From the NCBI GenBank assembly GCA_017429835.1, contig JAFROD010000006.1:47914-111913 (forward strand): DNA of 64,000 nucleotides, read 5' to 3'. Origin of the DNA: Oscillospiraceae bacterium. GTDB taxonomy: Bacteria > Bacillota > Clostridia > Oscillospirales > Oscillospiraceae. Below the pieces are notes generated by a model. That model worked only from the letters and a program-made list of their open reading frames with translations. It made no database searches and was not told the origin of the DNA. Positions 28,922-37,501 of this stretch are shown here, piece after piece (position 1 is the first letter of the stretch; the number at the start of each line of letters is the position of its first letter). A program made the translations under genes and the position numbers.

Positions 28922-29988
28922 GCAGTTTCACCGCTTTCACGGAGCTTTTCCGCCTGATCCGCGCTGATGAGCGCGTCGATGATCTCGTCCAGATCTCCGT
29001 TCATAATGGAATCGATTTTATAGAGCGTCAGACCGATCCGGTGATCGGTGACGCGGCTCTGCGGGAAGTTATAGGTGCGGATTTTCTCGTTGCGCATGCC
29101 GCTGCCGACCTGTGAACGGCGCTCGCCGGAGTAGGCGGACTCAATGCGCTCCTGCTCCATTTGATAGAGCTTGGATGAGAGCATGAGCATGCACTTTTCG
29201 CGGTTCTGGAACTGGCTGCGCTCCTCCTGACAGGCGACGACGATGCCGGTCGGCTTGTGGATCAGGCGAACGGCGGAGGAGGTTTTGTTGATATGCTGAC
29301 CGCCAGCGCCGGAGGAGCGGTAGACCTGCATTTCGATGTCCTCCGGGCGGATGTTCACGTCCGCTTCTTCCATTTCGGGCAGGACCGCGACCGTCGCCGT
29401 GGAGGTATGCACGCGTCCGCCGGATTCCGTCTCCGGCACGCGCTGCACGCGGTGTACCCCGGACTCGAATTTCAGCCGCGACCACGCGCCGCTGCCGTGG
29501 ATTTCAAAATCCGCTTCCTTGATGCCGCCGAGCTCCGTCTCGTTGTAGTTCAAAAGCTCCACCGACCAGCCCTTCGAGGCGGCGTAGAGGTTGTACATGC
29601 GGAACAGACTGTGCGCGAACAGCGCGCTTTCCTCACCGCCGACGCCGCCGCGGATCTCCATGATGACGCTCTTGTCGTCATTCGGGTCGTGCGGCAGCAG
29701 CAGGATCTTCAGCTCCTGCTCCAGATCCTCGCTGCGCTTTTTTGCCGCGGCATATTCCTCCTGGCAAAAGTCCTTCATCTCAGGCTCCGCGCTCATGAGC
29801 TCCAGCGCGTCCTCCATGTCCTGCTTCGCCCGCAGATAGGCGCGGTAGGCGGTGACGACGGGTTCCAGCTCCTTCTGCTCCTTCAGATAGGCGGCTGCCT
29901 TTTTGGGGTCGTCGTAAAAATCCGGACGACCGACGCGGTCGCACAGCTCGATGTATTTTTCCTCGACATATTTCAGCTTGTCCAGCAT
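28918..29988 (-). CDS. prfA: Peptide chain release factor 1
   Basis: RF1 ends translation at UAA and UAG. The 356-residue protein carries the GGQ motif in SSGAGGQHINKT (about residue 230) and the codon-reading PxT motif as PET in RVQRVPETESGGR, whereas RF2 has SPF. Length is normal. The stop overlaps tsaC. Its methyltransferase PrmC is encoded at 8977-9846. Confidence 0.97.
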   Translation of the reverse strand: MLDKLKYVEEKYIELCDRVGRPDFYDDPKKAAAYLKEQKELEPVVTAYRAYLRAKQDMEDALELMSAEPEMKDFCQEEYAAAKKRSEDLEQELKILLLPHDPNDDKSVIMEIRGGVGGEESALFAHSLFRMYNLYAASKGWSVELLNYNETELGGIKEADFEIHGSGAWSRLKFESGVHRVQRVPETESGGRVHTSTATVAVLPEMEEADVNIRPEDIEMQVYRSSGAGGQHINKTSSAVRLIHKPTGIVVACQEERSQFQNREKCMLMLSSKLYQMEQERIESAYSGERRSQVGSGMRNEKIRTYNFPQSRVTDHRIGLTLYKIDSIMNGDLDEIIDALISADQAEKLRESGETA

Positions 29989-30029
29989 AAACTACTCCAA
30001 AAAACTTGATTGAATGATTTTAGCAGATA

Positions 30030-30836
30030 TTACCGCTTTTGTCTACCGTAGACGTTAAAAATGACTTCCGCGCGGTCGGAAAGACGGTCGACCTTCTTCA
30101 GCGCGTCCGCGCCTTCTTTGGAGATGCGCCAAACGTGCGGCGTCATTGAGAGCAGATTCTGCACCGCTTCCTGCGATTCCAGCGTGAAGTCAAATGCCAG
30201 CGTTTCCCCGTGCAATAGGGTAAAACCGTCCAACTGCGGGTGCAGATTCTTTTCTTTTTCCAGCAGCGTCGGGTAGATGACGGATTTCAGCGCGGAAAGG
30301 TGGGTTTCTCCCGCCAAAACCTGCACGAAAACGCCGCCGTCTTTCAAAACGCGGGCGAATTCCGCGGCGGCGGTCAGCGCGAACATGGAAAGCACACAAT
30401 CAAATGCGGCGTCCGCGAAGGGGAGATGCGCCGCGGTGGCGGCGAGAAACTTCGCGTTCTTTTCCCGCACGGCGGCGCAGCGGACGGCGTCCTTTGAGAT
30501 ATCCACGCCCCAACGCTCATTTAGGTCTAAATGAGACAAATAATATCCCTCGCCGCAGCCCGCGTCGAGCACGCTTTCGGCATGCGGCGCATAGGCGGCG
30601 ACCAGTTCGCGCAGCTTGTCCGCGATCGGCGCATAATAGCCGGCGTTCAGAAAATCGCGCCTTGATGCGACCATGGCGGCGGTATCGCCGGGGTGCAGCG
30701 AATGCTTCTGCGTGACTGGCAGAAGATTGACGTAGCCCTGCCGCGCAACGTCAAACGTATGATTGTTTTCGCATTTCCACGCAGGCCTCTCGGTCGACAG
30801 GGGCGCGCCGCAGACCGGACAAAGGGGAATGATCAT
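30030..30836 (-). CDS. rlmA: 23S rRNA (guanine-N1)-methyltransferase RlmA family
   Basis: A 268-residue SAM-dependent methyltransferase. The N-terminal zinc motif CPVCGAPL...WKCENNHTFD followed by ARQGYVNLL is characteristic of RlmA. The SAM motif is VLDAGCGEGYYL. RlmA modifies G745 or G748 of 23S rRNA. ATG 30836 has GAGGGAGAAAGCC upstream. It starts 13 bp after the AlaX-like gene ends and is probably in its operon. Confidence 0.85.
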   Translation of the reverse strand: MIIPLCPVCGAPLSTERPAWKCENNHTFDVARQGYVNLLPVTQKHSLHPGDTAAMVASRRDFLNAGYYAPIADKLRELVAAYAPHAESVLDAGCGEGYYLSHLDLNERWGVDISKDAVRCAAVREKNAKFLAATAAHLPFADAAFDCVLSMFALTAAAEFARVLKDGGVFVQVLAGETHLSALKSVIYPTLLEKEKNLHPQLDGFTLLHGETLAFDFTLESQEAVQNLLSMTPHVWRISKEGADALKKVDRLSDRAEVIFNVYGRQKR

Positions 30837-30849
30837 GGCTTTCTCCCTC

Positions 30850-31998
30850 TTACAGCGCGGCAAAGAACGCTTCGATCTCTCGCTTCATCGCGGCGACCGA
30901 GCCTTGCGCGAAGAACGGCTTGCCGCCGCCTCTGCCGTGAAGCTGCGCGTTGAGGGCTTTGATCAGATCGCGCAGATCGCCGTCTTTCTGCCCGATCGCG
31001 TATTTATAATTCCCGTCTTCGCCGGAGAATACCGCGCAGCGGCCGCCGCAGGTCTGCATCACCGCGTCGGTCAGACGGCGCACCGCGTCGGGGGACAGGG
31101 CGCGCTCAAAGAGCAGGACGTCGCCCGCTCCAGCGTACTGTTCCGCTTTCGCGGCAAAGAGCTGATTCTCCAGCTCCGTGACGCGGTACTGCGCGGCTGC
31201 CAGCTCGTCGCTGACCCGCTTCACCGCCGCCGCCGTGGCGAACGGCTTGGCAGAGAGCAGATTGGAGATTTCGCGGTTTTGCTCCGCGAGAGCGTTCATA
31301 TAGTCCAGCGCGCGGATGCCGGCGAGCATCTCGACGCGGGAGCCTTCGTGGAATTTCGTCGTGGACAGGAGCTTGACCAGACCGATCTCGCCCGTCGCCG
31401 CGACGTGCAGACCGCAGCAGGCGCAGAGATCGGCGTCGCCGAATTGCACCAGCCGCACCCAGCCGGACAGCTCCTTTTTGCTGCGGAAGGGATAATCGTG
31501 AAGATGATCTGCGTCGGGATAGATCACCTCAGCTTTGATATTCCGGTAGATGATCTCGTTGACCTCGCGCTCGATGCTTTTCAGGTCCTGCGGGGGGATC
31601 TCGCCGCTGAAATCAAAGGTCACGCACTCGCTGCCCATGTGGAAGCCGACGTTCTCAAAGCCGTAGCGGCGGTGTACCACGCCGGAGACGAGGTGTTCGC
31701 CGGAATGCTGCTGCATAAAGAGAAAGCGGCGCGCAAAGTCGATTTTGCCGACGACGGTCTCACCGACGGAAAGGGGAGCGTCACAGAGATGGACGACCTC
31801 GCCGTCCTGCTCGGACACGTCCAGCACGTTCGCGCCGCCGAGGGTGCCGAGGTCGCAGGGCTGACCGCCGCCGGTGGGGTAGAAGATCGTGCGGTCGAGC
31901 ACGACGGCATAACCGCCCTCGACCTGCTCGCACGACAGCACGCGGGCAGTCTCCTCCGTCCGGTATTGGTCGATGTAATATAATTTCTCGGTAGCCAT
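30850..31998 (-). CDS. AlaX-type alanyl-tRNA editing protein with DHHA1 domain
   Basis: A 382-residue protein resembling the editing half of alanyl-tRNA synthetase. It has an N-terminal beta-barrel (TIFYPTGGGQPCD), the zinc/catalytic motif QQHSGEHLVSG with a second ligand set in CACCGLHV, then a coiled region and a C-terminal DHHA1 domain with GRGGGKPFFAQGS. Such proteins hydrolyse mischarged Ser- or Gly-tRNA(Ala) in trans. No aminoacylation domain is present. ATG 31998 follows GGAGGAACGTC. Confidence 0.9.
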   Translation of the reverse strand: MATEKLYYIDQYRTEETARVLSCEQVEGGYAVVLDRTIFYPTGGGQPCDLGTLGGANVLDVSEQDGEVVHLCDAPLSVGETVVGKIDFARRFLFMQQHSGEHLVSGVVHRRYGFENVGFHMGSECVTFDFSGEIPPQDLKSIEREVNEIIYRNIKAEVIYPDADHLHDYPFRSKKELSGWVRLVQFGDADLCACCGLHVAATGEIGLVKLLSTTKFHEGSRVEMLAGIRALDYMNALAEQNREISNLLSAKPFATAAAVKRVSDELAAAQYRVTELENQLFAAKAEQYAGAGDVLLFERALSPDAVRRLTDAVMQTCGGRCAVFSGEDGNYKYAIGQKDGDLRDLIKALNAQLHGRGGGKPFFAQGSVAAMKREIEAFFAAL

Positions 31999-32065
31999 GA
32001 CGTTCCTCCGCATAATTCCCATTTTCTACATTATACCAAACTACCCGACCGGATTGCAAGCACAG

Positions 32066-32095
32066 AAAAGCGGCGTCTCGAAAGAGACGCCGCTT
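32066..32095 (-). terminator. Terminator after the 32 kb lipoprotein
   Basis: AAGCGGCGTCTC (32068-32079), GAAA loop and GAGACGCCGCTT (32084-32095) form a 12 bp stem; TTTTC follows on the minus strand. Confidence 0.85.
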
Positions 32096-32136
32096 GCCTC
32101 CCTCTTGAAAGCGGTAGAGGGAGCTGCGGGAAAATG

Positions 32137-32745
32137 CTATGCGTACAGGAACTCATATTCCGGCAGTGCCTGCCATTCGTCGCTGGCGTAGAGAATCTCC
32201 CTGATCGCGTCGATCACGGCGAGGAAGTTTTCACCCTGTTCGTCTTTCGCCTCTGCGCCGATCGCGATGTTGTGGCAGGTGATCGTTTTCGTGACGCCGT
32301 TGTACGTCACCGTCAGGACGATCTCATAGGACGGTTCCGACGCAATTCCGTCGGCGATGGGATTATATTCGTCGGGGTAGGAAGCGGGATCCATTGCGAC
32401 GATCAGATTGTAGACCTGCTCTTTCTGCTCTTCTGTAAAGAAATAGGTGGTCGTGTAATCCTCCACGTGCGTTGCGACGCGCTGCTTGACCAGCACGCCG
32501 GTCTCGCTGTCGTAGGTCAGATCGCCGAGCACGCCGTAGACCAGCGAAAAGCGGAAATCCTCAGGAGGAACATATCCAGTCGCAATCGGCGTGACATATT
32601 GAATAGCAGGTTCGTCGGTGACGTCCTGCGTCGGCGCGGCGTTGGCTTCTTCGGTGCTGTTTTCAGCTTCAACCGATGTCCCTTCGCAGGCGGCAAACGA
32701 TAAAACCAGCGCCAACAGCAGCAAAATCGAAATGATCTTTTTCAT
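32137..32745 (-). CDS. Lipoprotein of unknown function
   Basis: A 202-residue protein with signal MKKIISILLLLALVLSFAAC (lipobox FAAC), an acidic Glu/Ala/Thr-rich linker and a folded domain (RFSLVYGVLGDLTYDSETG, EIVLTVTYNGVTKTITCH). ATG 32745 is chosen because GGGAGGTATTCTG precedes it. The domain recalls small secreted or lipoprotein domains of gut Clostridia, but I cannot name it. It is flanked by its own terminator and lies 71 bp from another terminator, so it is probably monocistronic. Confidence 0.8.
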   Translation of the reverse strand: MKKIISILLLLALVLSFAACEGTSVEAENSTEEANAAPTQDVTDEPAIQYVTPIATGYVPPEDFRFSLVYGVLGDLTYDSETGVLVKQRVATHVEDYTTTYFFTEEQKEQVYNLIVAMDPASYPDEYNPIADGIASEPSYEIVLTVTYNGVTKTITCHNIAIGAEAKDEQGENFLAVIDAIREILYASDEWQALPEYEFLYA

Positions 32746-32816
32746 CAGAATACCTCCCGTGGTTTCTTTCTGCTGATTGGACGACAGAGCGAGCAAAAAG
32801 TTCCGCGTTTTCCGGA

Positions 32817-32845
32817 AAAAAGCGGCGTCCGAAGACGCCGCTTTT
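32817..32845 (-). terminator. Terminator after ygfK
   Basis: AAAAGCGGCGTC and GACGCCGCTTTT enclose CGAA; on the minus strand TTTTTCC follows. It closes the ssnA-ygfK operon. Confidence 0.88.
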
Positions 32846-32856
32846 GAGAAGATGCA

Positions 32857-35802
32857 TTACTTGTACAGGTAGCTGTACTTGCTGCGGACGGTGAGGATGA
32901 ACAGCTCGATGTCCTTCGGCAGATCGTTCGGCTGATCGAGGTCGACGACCATCTCCGTCGCCAGACGGACGCGCACCTTGCCGTCCTCGCGGAAGAGGAA
33001 GCCGAAGTTCTCGGAATCGTCCATGTCCTTTTCGGTCTGGAAGAGCGTGAACTTGTCGTGGCAGGGCTCGGAAGCGTAAGGGCAGAAGTGCGTGCAGTTG
33101 CCGCACTCGTTGCACATCTTGTCGACGTGCAGGATCTCGTGTCTGCCATCGGCGAGCTTGACGACGACGTTTGCGCGGTTCGGGCAGGAGTCCGCGCAGT
33201 TCTCGCAGACGGTGTTGCAGTCGAGGCAGCGGCTGCCTTCGCAGCAGGCGTCTTTGCTCATCTTGAGGATACCCTTCTTTGCAATGGCTTCCGCCTTGGT
33301 GACGTACGCCTGCTCGGGGATCTCATATTCATGCTTTGCGCCGATCACGATCTCCGCGAACTTCGCAGCGTCTGCAATGCCCTCGACGACGGTGGCGGGG
33401 CCGCGGTGGCAGTCGCCGGCGGCGTAGACGCCCTCAATGTTGGTTTTGAAATCGGGGCCCTTGCGACCCATTTCGATGCCGTTGGCAGCCATGAGGTCTG
33501 CGTCGACTTTCTCACCGACCGCGGAAACGACGAGGTCGCAGGGGATCTCGAAGTATTCGCCGGTGGGAACGGGGGAGCGGCGGCCGGAAGCGTCGGGGTC
33601 TCCGAGCTTCATCTTTTCGAGGGTCAGCTTGCCATCTGCCTGCTTGACGGGCGCTGCCAGCTCGACAAACTTCACGCCGTCCTCGATGGCGAGCTTGAGC
33701 TCGTGCTCGTCAGCGGGCATGTACTTCTTCGTGCGGCGGTAGACGATGGTGGAATCCGCGCCCATGCGCTTTGCGACGCGGGCGGCGTCCATGGCGGTGT
33801 TGCCAGCGCCGACCACGACGACGGAGCCGGACAGACAGGGCTTGACTTCCTTCTTCATGTCCTTCATCCAGCCGATGACGCCGACGACGTTGCCCTCGAT
33901 GTCCAGACGGCCTGCCTTCCATGCGCCGACCGCCATGAGGATATGGGTGTAGCCCATCGCCTTGAGCTCTGCGACGGACGGGGCGGGCGCGCCGAGTTTG
34001 ACCTCAACGCCGTACTTCTCCATCAGAGCGATATCCTTGTCGATTGCTTCGTCCGTGATACGGAAAGCGGGGATGACGTGGCGCGGAACGCCGCCGAGGC
34101 TGTTCTCGCGCTCGAAGATCGTGGTCTCCACGCCGGCTCTGCCGAGGAAATACGCCGCGGCGATACCGGTCGGGCCGCCGCCGACGATGGCGACCTTCTT
34201 GCCCTCGACCTTGGCAGGCTTCTCGATGGACGCCATCAGCGCGCCGTAGCCGTGCTGCGCCGCGATCAGCTTGGTGTCGCGGATCTGGACGGATTCGTCG
34301 TAGAAGTTGCGGGTGCACTTGTTCTGGCAGCGGTGCGCGCAGATCGTGCCGGTGATGAACGGCAGCGCGTTCTTCTCGGTGATGAGTTTCAAAGCCGGCC
34401 CGTACAGACCCTTTCTGCACAGCTCGATGTATTCGGGGATATCCTGCGCGATCGGGCAGCCGCCCTTGCAGGGCGCCATGAAGCAATCCATCCAGGGAAC
34501 GCGCTCCTCGTTCTTGCGCGCGGGGATCGGCTTAATGGGCTTGAGGTGGTGGAAATTCGTGTGGCTGTCAATGCTCAGCGCTTCGATCGCGGCGGAGTCG
34601 GTGCCGGCGAACGCCTTGAACGGCATGTTCTCAACCTTTTCGCACATCTGCTTCAGACGGTTATAGCCGCCGGGCTTGAGGATGGTCGTCGCGACGGTGA
34701 TCGGCCAGATGCCAGCCGCAAAGAGCTTGTCGCAGTTGAAGAACTCCGCGCCGCCCGCGAAGGACAGGCGCATCTTGCCCTTGAACTGCTTGGAAATGCG
34801 GTTGCACATCTCAATCGTCAGCGGGAACAGGCTGCGGCCGGACATGTACATCTCGTTGCCGGGCAGCTCGCCGCGCGTGGTGTCGACGGGGAAGGTGTTG
34901 GAGAGCTTCAGACCGAATTCCACGCCGGTCTTGTCCGCGAGCGCCTGCAGACGCTCGAACATCGGAACGGCGTCCGCCCATTGGAGGTCTTCGTTGAAGT
35001 GGTGCTCGTCGAAGACGATGTAGTCATAACCCATCGAGTCGAGAATGCCGCGGGCGGTCTTGTAGCCGAGAATGGTCGGGTTGCACTTGACGAAGGTGTT
35101 GACCTTCTTCTCGCTGATGAGATAGGTCGCGATGCGCTCGATCTCATCGGGCGGGCAGCCGTGCAGCGTGGAGAGGGTGATGGAGCGGGAAATGCGCGGA
35201 GAAATGCCGTCGATCAGCGCCGCTTCCTCCGGGAAGAACTCCTTGAGGACTTCCTTACACTCCGCAAACTGCGGCGTCTTGGAAGCGTCCTTCATGTTCT
35301 CAATGTAGGTGTTGACCTTTTCGCCCTTGATGCCCTCGAGGTCGTAGCCGACGGACATATTGAAGACGAAGCCATCGGGATCGCCGAAGCCGTAGACCTT
35401 GGAGAGAACTTTCAGCGCGCACCACGCCTTGATGTACTCGTCCTGCGCCTGCGGGACGGTCAGCTCCGTGGACCACTCCTGGTTGTAGCCCTCGTCGTCC
35501 GCAAGGATGCAGGGGCGCGGCACGCAGCGGGCGAGGTCTTCGCCGTCCATCTTCTGCACGGTCTTGACCTCGAAGAAACGCGCGCCCGCCATGTAGGAGG
35601 CGATGATGTTCTGCGCAAGCTGGCTGTTCGGGCCGGCGGCGGGGCCGAAGGGGGTCTCGATCTTCTCACCGAAGATCGGCAGGGTCTTGCCCTTGGCAAG
35701 ATAGGGGGCGTGGACGCCGAAGATCTCGCCCTCACGGGCGTATTCGGTGACGATCCACTTCATCAGGGATTTAAACGGAATGGGATACATTCTTTCAGAC
35801 AT
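32857..35802 (-). CDS. ygfK: YgfK-type oxidoreductase (purine/selenium catabolic cluster)
   Basis: A 981-residue multidomain flavoprotein. The N-terminal half is a dihydroorotate-dehydrogenase-like barrel (PFGPAAGPNSQLAQNI). Then comes a GltD-like part: Cys-rich CKGGCPIAQDIPEY and CAHRCQNKCTRN, FAD-binding AIVGGGPTGIAAAYFLG and NAD-binding VVVGAGNTAMDAARVA. Two C-terminal Cys clusters (RCLDCNTVCENCADSCPN, CNECGNCTHFCPY) should bind 4Fe-4S centres. The order fits YgfK, first labelled a putative selenate reductase and found in gut bacterial uric-acid and purine breakdown clusters. It is 34 bp downstream of ssnA; the other cluster members are not in this window. Confidence 0.88.
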   Translation of the reverse strand: MSERMYPIPFKSLMKWIVTEYAREGEIFGVHAPYLAKGKTLPIFGEKIETPFGPAAGPNSQLAQNIIASYMAGARFFEVKTVQKMDGEDLARCVPRPCILADDEGYNQEWSTELTVPQAQDEYIKAWCALKVLSKVYGFGDPDGFVFNMSVGYDLEGIKGEKVNTYIENMKDASKTPQFAECKEVLKEFFPEEAALIDGISPRISRSITLSTLHGCPPDEIERIATYLISEKKVNTFVKCNPTILGYKTARGILDSMGYDYIVFDEHHFNEDLQWADAVPMFERLQALADKTGVEFGLKLSNTFPVDTTRGELPGNEMYMSGRSLFPLTIEMCNRISKQFKGKMRLSFAGGAEFFNCDKLFAAGIWPITVATTILKPGGYNRLKQMCEKVENMPFKAFAGTDSAAIEALSIDSHTNFHHLKPIKPIPARKNEERVPWMDCFMAPCKGGCPIAQDIPEYIELCRKGLYGPALKLITEKNALPFITGTICAHRCQNKCTRNFYDESVQIRDTKLIAAQHGYGALMASIEKPAKVEGKKVAIVGGGPTGIAAAYFLGRAGVETTIFERENSLGGVPRHVIPAFRITDEAIDKDIALMEKYGVEVKLGAPAPSVAELKAMGYTHILMAVGAWKAGRLDIEGNVVGVIGWMKDMKKEVKPCLSGSVVVVGAGNTAMDAARVAKRMGADSTIVYRRTKKYMPADEHELKLAIEDGVKFVELAAPVKQADGKLTLEKMKLGDPDASGRRSPVPTGEYFEIPCDLVVSAVGEKVDADLMAANGIEMGRKGPDFKTNIEGVYAAGDCHRGPATVVEGIADAAKFAEIVIGAKHEYEIPEQAYVTKAEAIAKKGILKMSKDACCEGSRCLDCNTVCENCADSCPNRANVVVKLADGRHEILHVDKMCNECGNCTHFCPYASEPCHDKFTLFQTEKDMDDSENFGFLFREDGKVRVRLATEMVVDLDQPNDLPKDIELFILTVRSKYSYLYK

Positions 35803-35836
35803 GGTTTATACCTCCGTAATGATCTTGGCAATCAGA

Positions 35837-37195
35837 TCAGATTTCACCGTATGCGTCGTATTTGCAGTCGTTCAGGTCGCCCCAGAGCTTTTTGGCTTCT
35901 TCGAGGATGTGCGCGTTTTCGGCTTCCTCGTCGATGCCGATCAGTTCACGGTCCTTCATCAGAAGCTTGCCGTTGGCGATCGTGGTTTGGCACTGCCTGC
36001 CGGTCATGCCGAACAGCATGTGACCGTCGATGTTGGCGGCGGAGAACGGGGTGAACGGCTTGTAGTCCATGACGATCACGTCCGCGGCGGCGCCGGCTTC
36101 CAGTACGCCGAGCTTGTCCGGGAAGTACTTTGCGCCGATCTTCGCGTTGTTCTTAAAGAGCATGTCCGTGACCTCGCACCAGCCGACGTTCGGCAGCTCC
36201 GCGTTCTGACGCTGCGCGCACAGCGCAACCTTGATGGATTCGAGCATGTCGTTCGTGTAGGCGTCGGTGCCGAGACCGAGCAGGATACCGTTCTTGTAAA
36301 GCGGCAGGACAGGGCAGGTGCCGACGGCGTTGCCCATGTTGGATTCGGGGTTGTTGACGACCATCGTGTTGGTCCGACGGATCAGATCGATCTCCTTGTC
36401 CGTGACGTGGATGCAGTGACCGAGGATGGTCTTCTCACCGAGGATGCCGTGCTTGTAAAGGCGTTCGACCGGACGGCAGCCGTAGTTCTGAATGGAGTCA
36501 TAGACGTCGTTCCAGCCCTCGGAGACGTGGATATGGTAGCCGGTGCGTCCGTCGTTTGCCTCGACCATGCGCTCAAAGGTCTTGTCGGAAATCGTGAACA
36601 GCGCGTGACCGCCGAACATGGCGGCGAGCATCGGATCCTTGCGCTCTGCGCATTCGGAGATGAAATCGGCGTTTTCCTTAATGCCCTGCAGGCATTTTTC
36701 CTCGCCGTCGCGGTCGGAGACCTCGTAGCACAGGCAGGAACGAATGCCGAATTTTTTGGCGGATTCCGCGATCTCATGGAGACTGCCGGGGATCTCGCCG
36801 TAGGAGGCGTGGTGGTCGAAGATCGTCGTCACGCCCTGCTTGATACAGTCGATGTAGAGCGCGTCGGCGGAGGCCCTCGTGCCGCTCAGGTACAGCTTGC
36901 GGTCGATCGCCCACCACTGCTTGTCCAGAACGTCGTAGAAGTTGTCGGCGTTGTTGCTCTTGATGGACAGTCCGCGCGCCAGCGCGGAATAGATGTGGGT
37001 ATGGGCGTTGATCAGCGCGGGCATGATCACGCCGCCCTTCGCGTCGATGAATTCCGCGTCGGGGTACTTTGACTTCAGGTCGGCGGTCTTGCCGACTTCC
37101 TTGATTATCGTGCCGTCGATAACGACGCCGCCGTCGGGCAGGAAGGGGAGCGTCTCGCTTCTCGTGATGAGCTTGCCGTTTGCCAGAATGTACAT
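35837..37195 (-). CDS. ssnA: Putative aminohydrolase SsnA
   Basis: A 452-residue amidohydrolase. Metal ligands are visible in INAHTHIYSAL, in the HIHVSEG region, in GHCIHVTD and as Asp in GLGTDAYTND. Sequence and neighbour (ygfK) identify SsnA, which belongs to the anaerobic purine/uric-acid catabolic gene set; the exact substrate is not certain. ATG 37195 is preceded by AGGAGGTAATTCT. Its 140-nt leader has terminator and antiterminator potential. Confidence 0.88.
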   Translation of the reverse strand: MYILANGKLITRSETLPFLPDGGVVIDGTIIKEVGKTADLKSKYPDAEFIDAKGGVIMPALINAHTHIYSALARGLSIKSNNADNFYDVLDKQWWAIDRKLYLSGTRASADALYIDCIKQGVTTIFDHHASYGEIPGSLHEIAESAKKFGIRSCLCYEVSDRDGEEKCLQGIKENADFISECAERKDPMLAAMFGGHALFTISDKTFERMVEANDGRTGYHIHVSEGWNDVYDSIQNYGCRPVERLYKHGILGEKTILGHCIHVTDKEIDLIRRTNTMVVNNPESNMGNAVGTCPVLPLYKNGILLGLGTDAYTNDMLESIKVALCAQRQNAELPNVGWCEVTDMLFKNNAKIGAKYFPDKLGVLEAGAAADVIVMDYKPFTPFSAANIDGHMLFGMTGRQCQTTIANGKLLMKDRELIGIDEEAENAHILEEAKKLWGDLNDCKYDAYGEI

Positions 37196-37336
37196 AGAAT
37201 TACCTCCTGTGTAAATATTCCGAAGAAACAAAAAATGGGGACACGGAACTACTCCGCATCTCCACTCAAGTAACCCTGAGTGATAGTGTCAGCCCGTGCG
37301 CGCAGCACTTCGTTACAGCTATCAATCTTCAATTAC
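37196..37336 (-). ncRNA. Structured leader RNA of ssnA-ygfK (candidate riboswitch/attenuator)
   Basis: On the minus strand a terminator-like stem joins GGG-GACAC (37286-37295) to GUGUC-CCC (37237-37244) and is followed by AUUUUUUG. It encloses two hairpins, CACTCA/TGAGTG (37263-37282) and CGGA/TCCG (37244-37256), giving a three-way junction. An alternative pairing of TGATAGcTGT (37315-37324) with ACACTATCA (37281-37289) would break the terminator stem. GUAAC (37312-37316) can also pair with GUUAC in the hairpin loop (37270-37274). I do not recognise a known riboswitch class. Confidence 0.6.
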
Positions 37337-37342
37337 ACTATA

Positions 37343-37371
37343 ATTATATTGTTATTCCAAAGAAAATGCAA
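37343..37371 (-). promoter_or_regulatory. Promoter of ssnA-ygfK
   Basis: On the minus strand TTGCAT (37366-37371) and TATAAT (37343-37348) are 17 bp apart. Transcription should start near 37336, about 140 bases before the ATG. Confidence 0.8.
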
Positions 37372-37449
37372 CGGTTTTTCCCTTGCCGAAATTGCCAAAT
37401 CTCACATGGAATTTTTGAGCAATTTTACGGAAAACCGCGCGTTCGTCAT

Positions 37450-37477
37450 TTGACTTTTGATCAAAATGTGGTATGAT
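37450..37477 (+). promoter_or_regulatory. Promoter of the DUF362 gene with palindromic spacer
   Basis: TTGACT (37450-37455) and TATGAT (37472-37477) are 16 bp apart. The spacer begins with the perfect palindrome TTTTGATCAAAA (37455-37466), a likely operator that would block polymerase. Confidence 0.7.
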
Positions 37478-37501
37478 GATACGGAAAAAGGAGGCGAGGG
37501 C

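Noticed and set aside
37249..37308. A 19-codon leader peptide starting GTG inside the ssnA leader.
   Set aside because: No ribosome site precedes the GTG and the codons show no run of one amino acid, so peptide-based attenuation is less likely than an RNA sensor.
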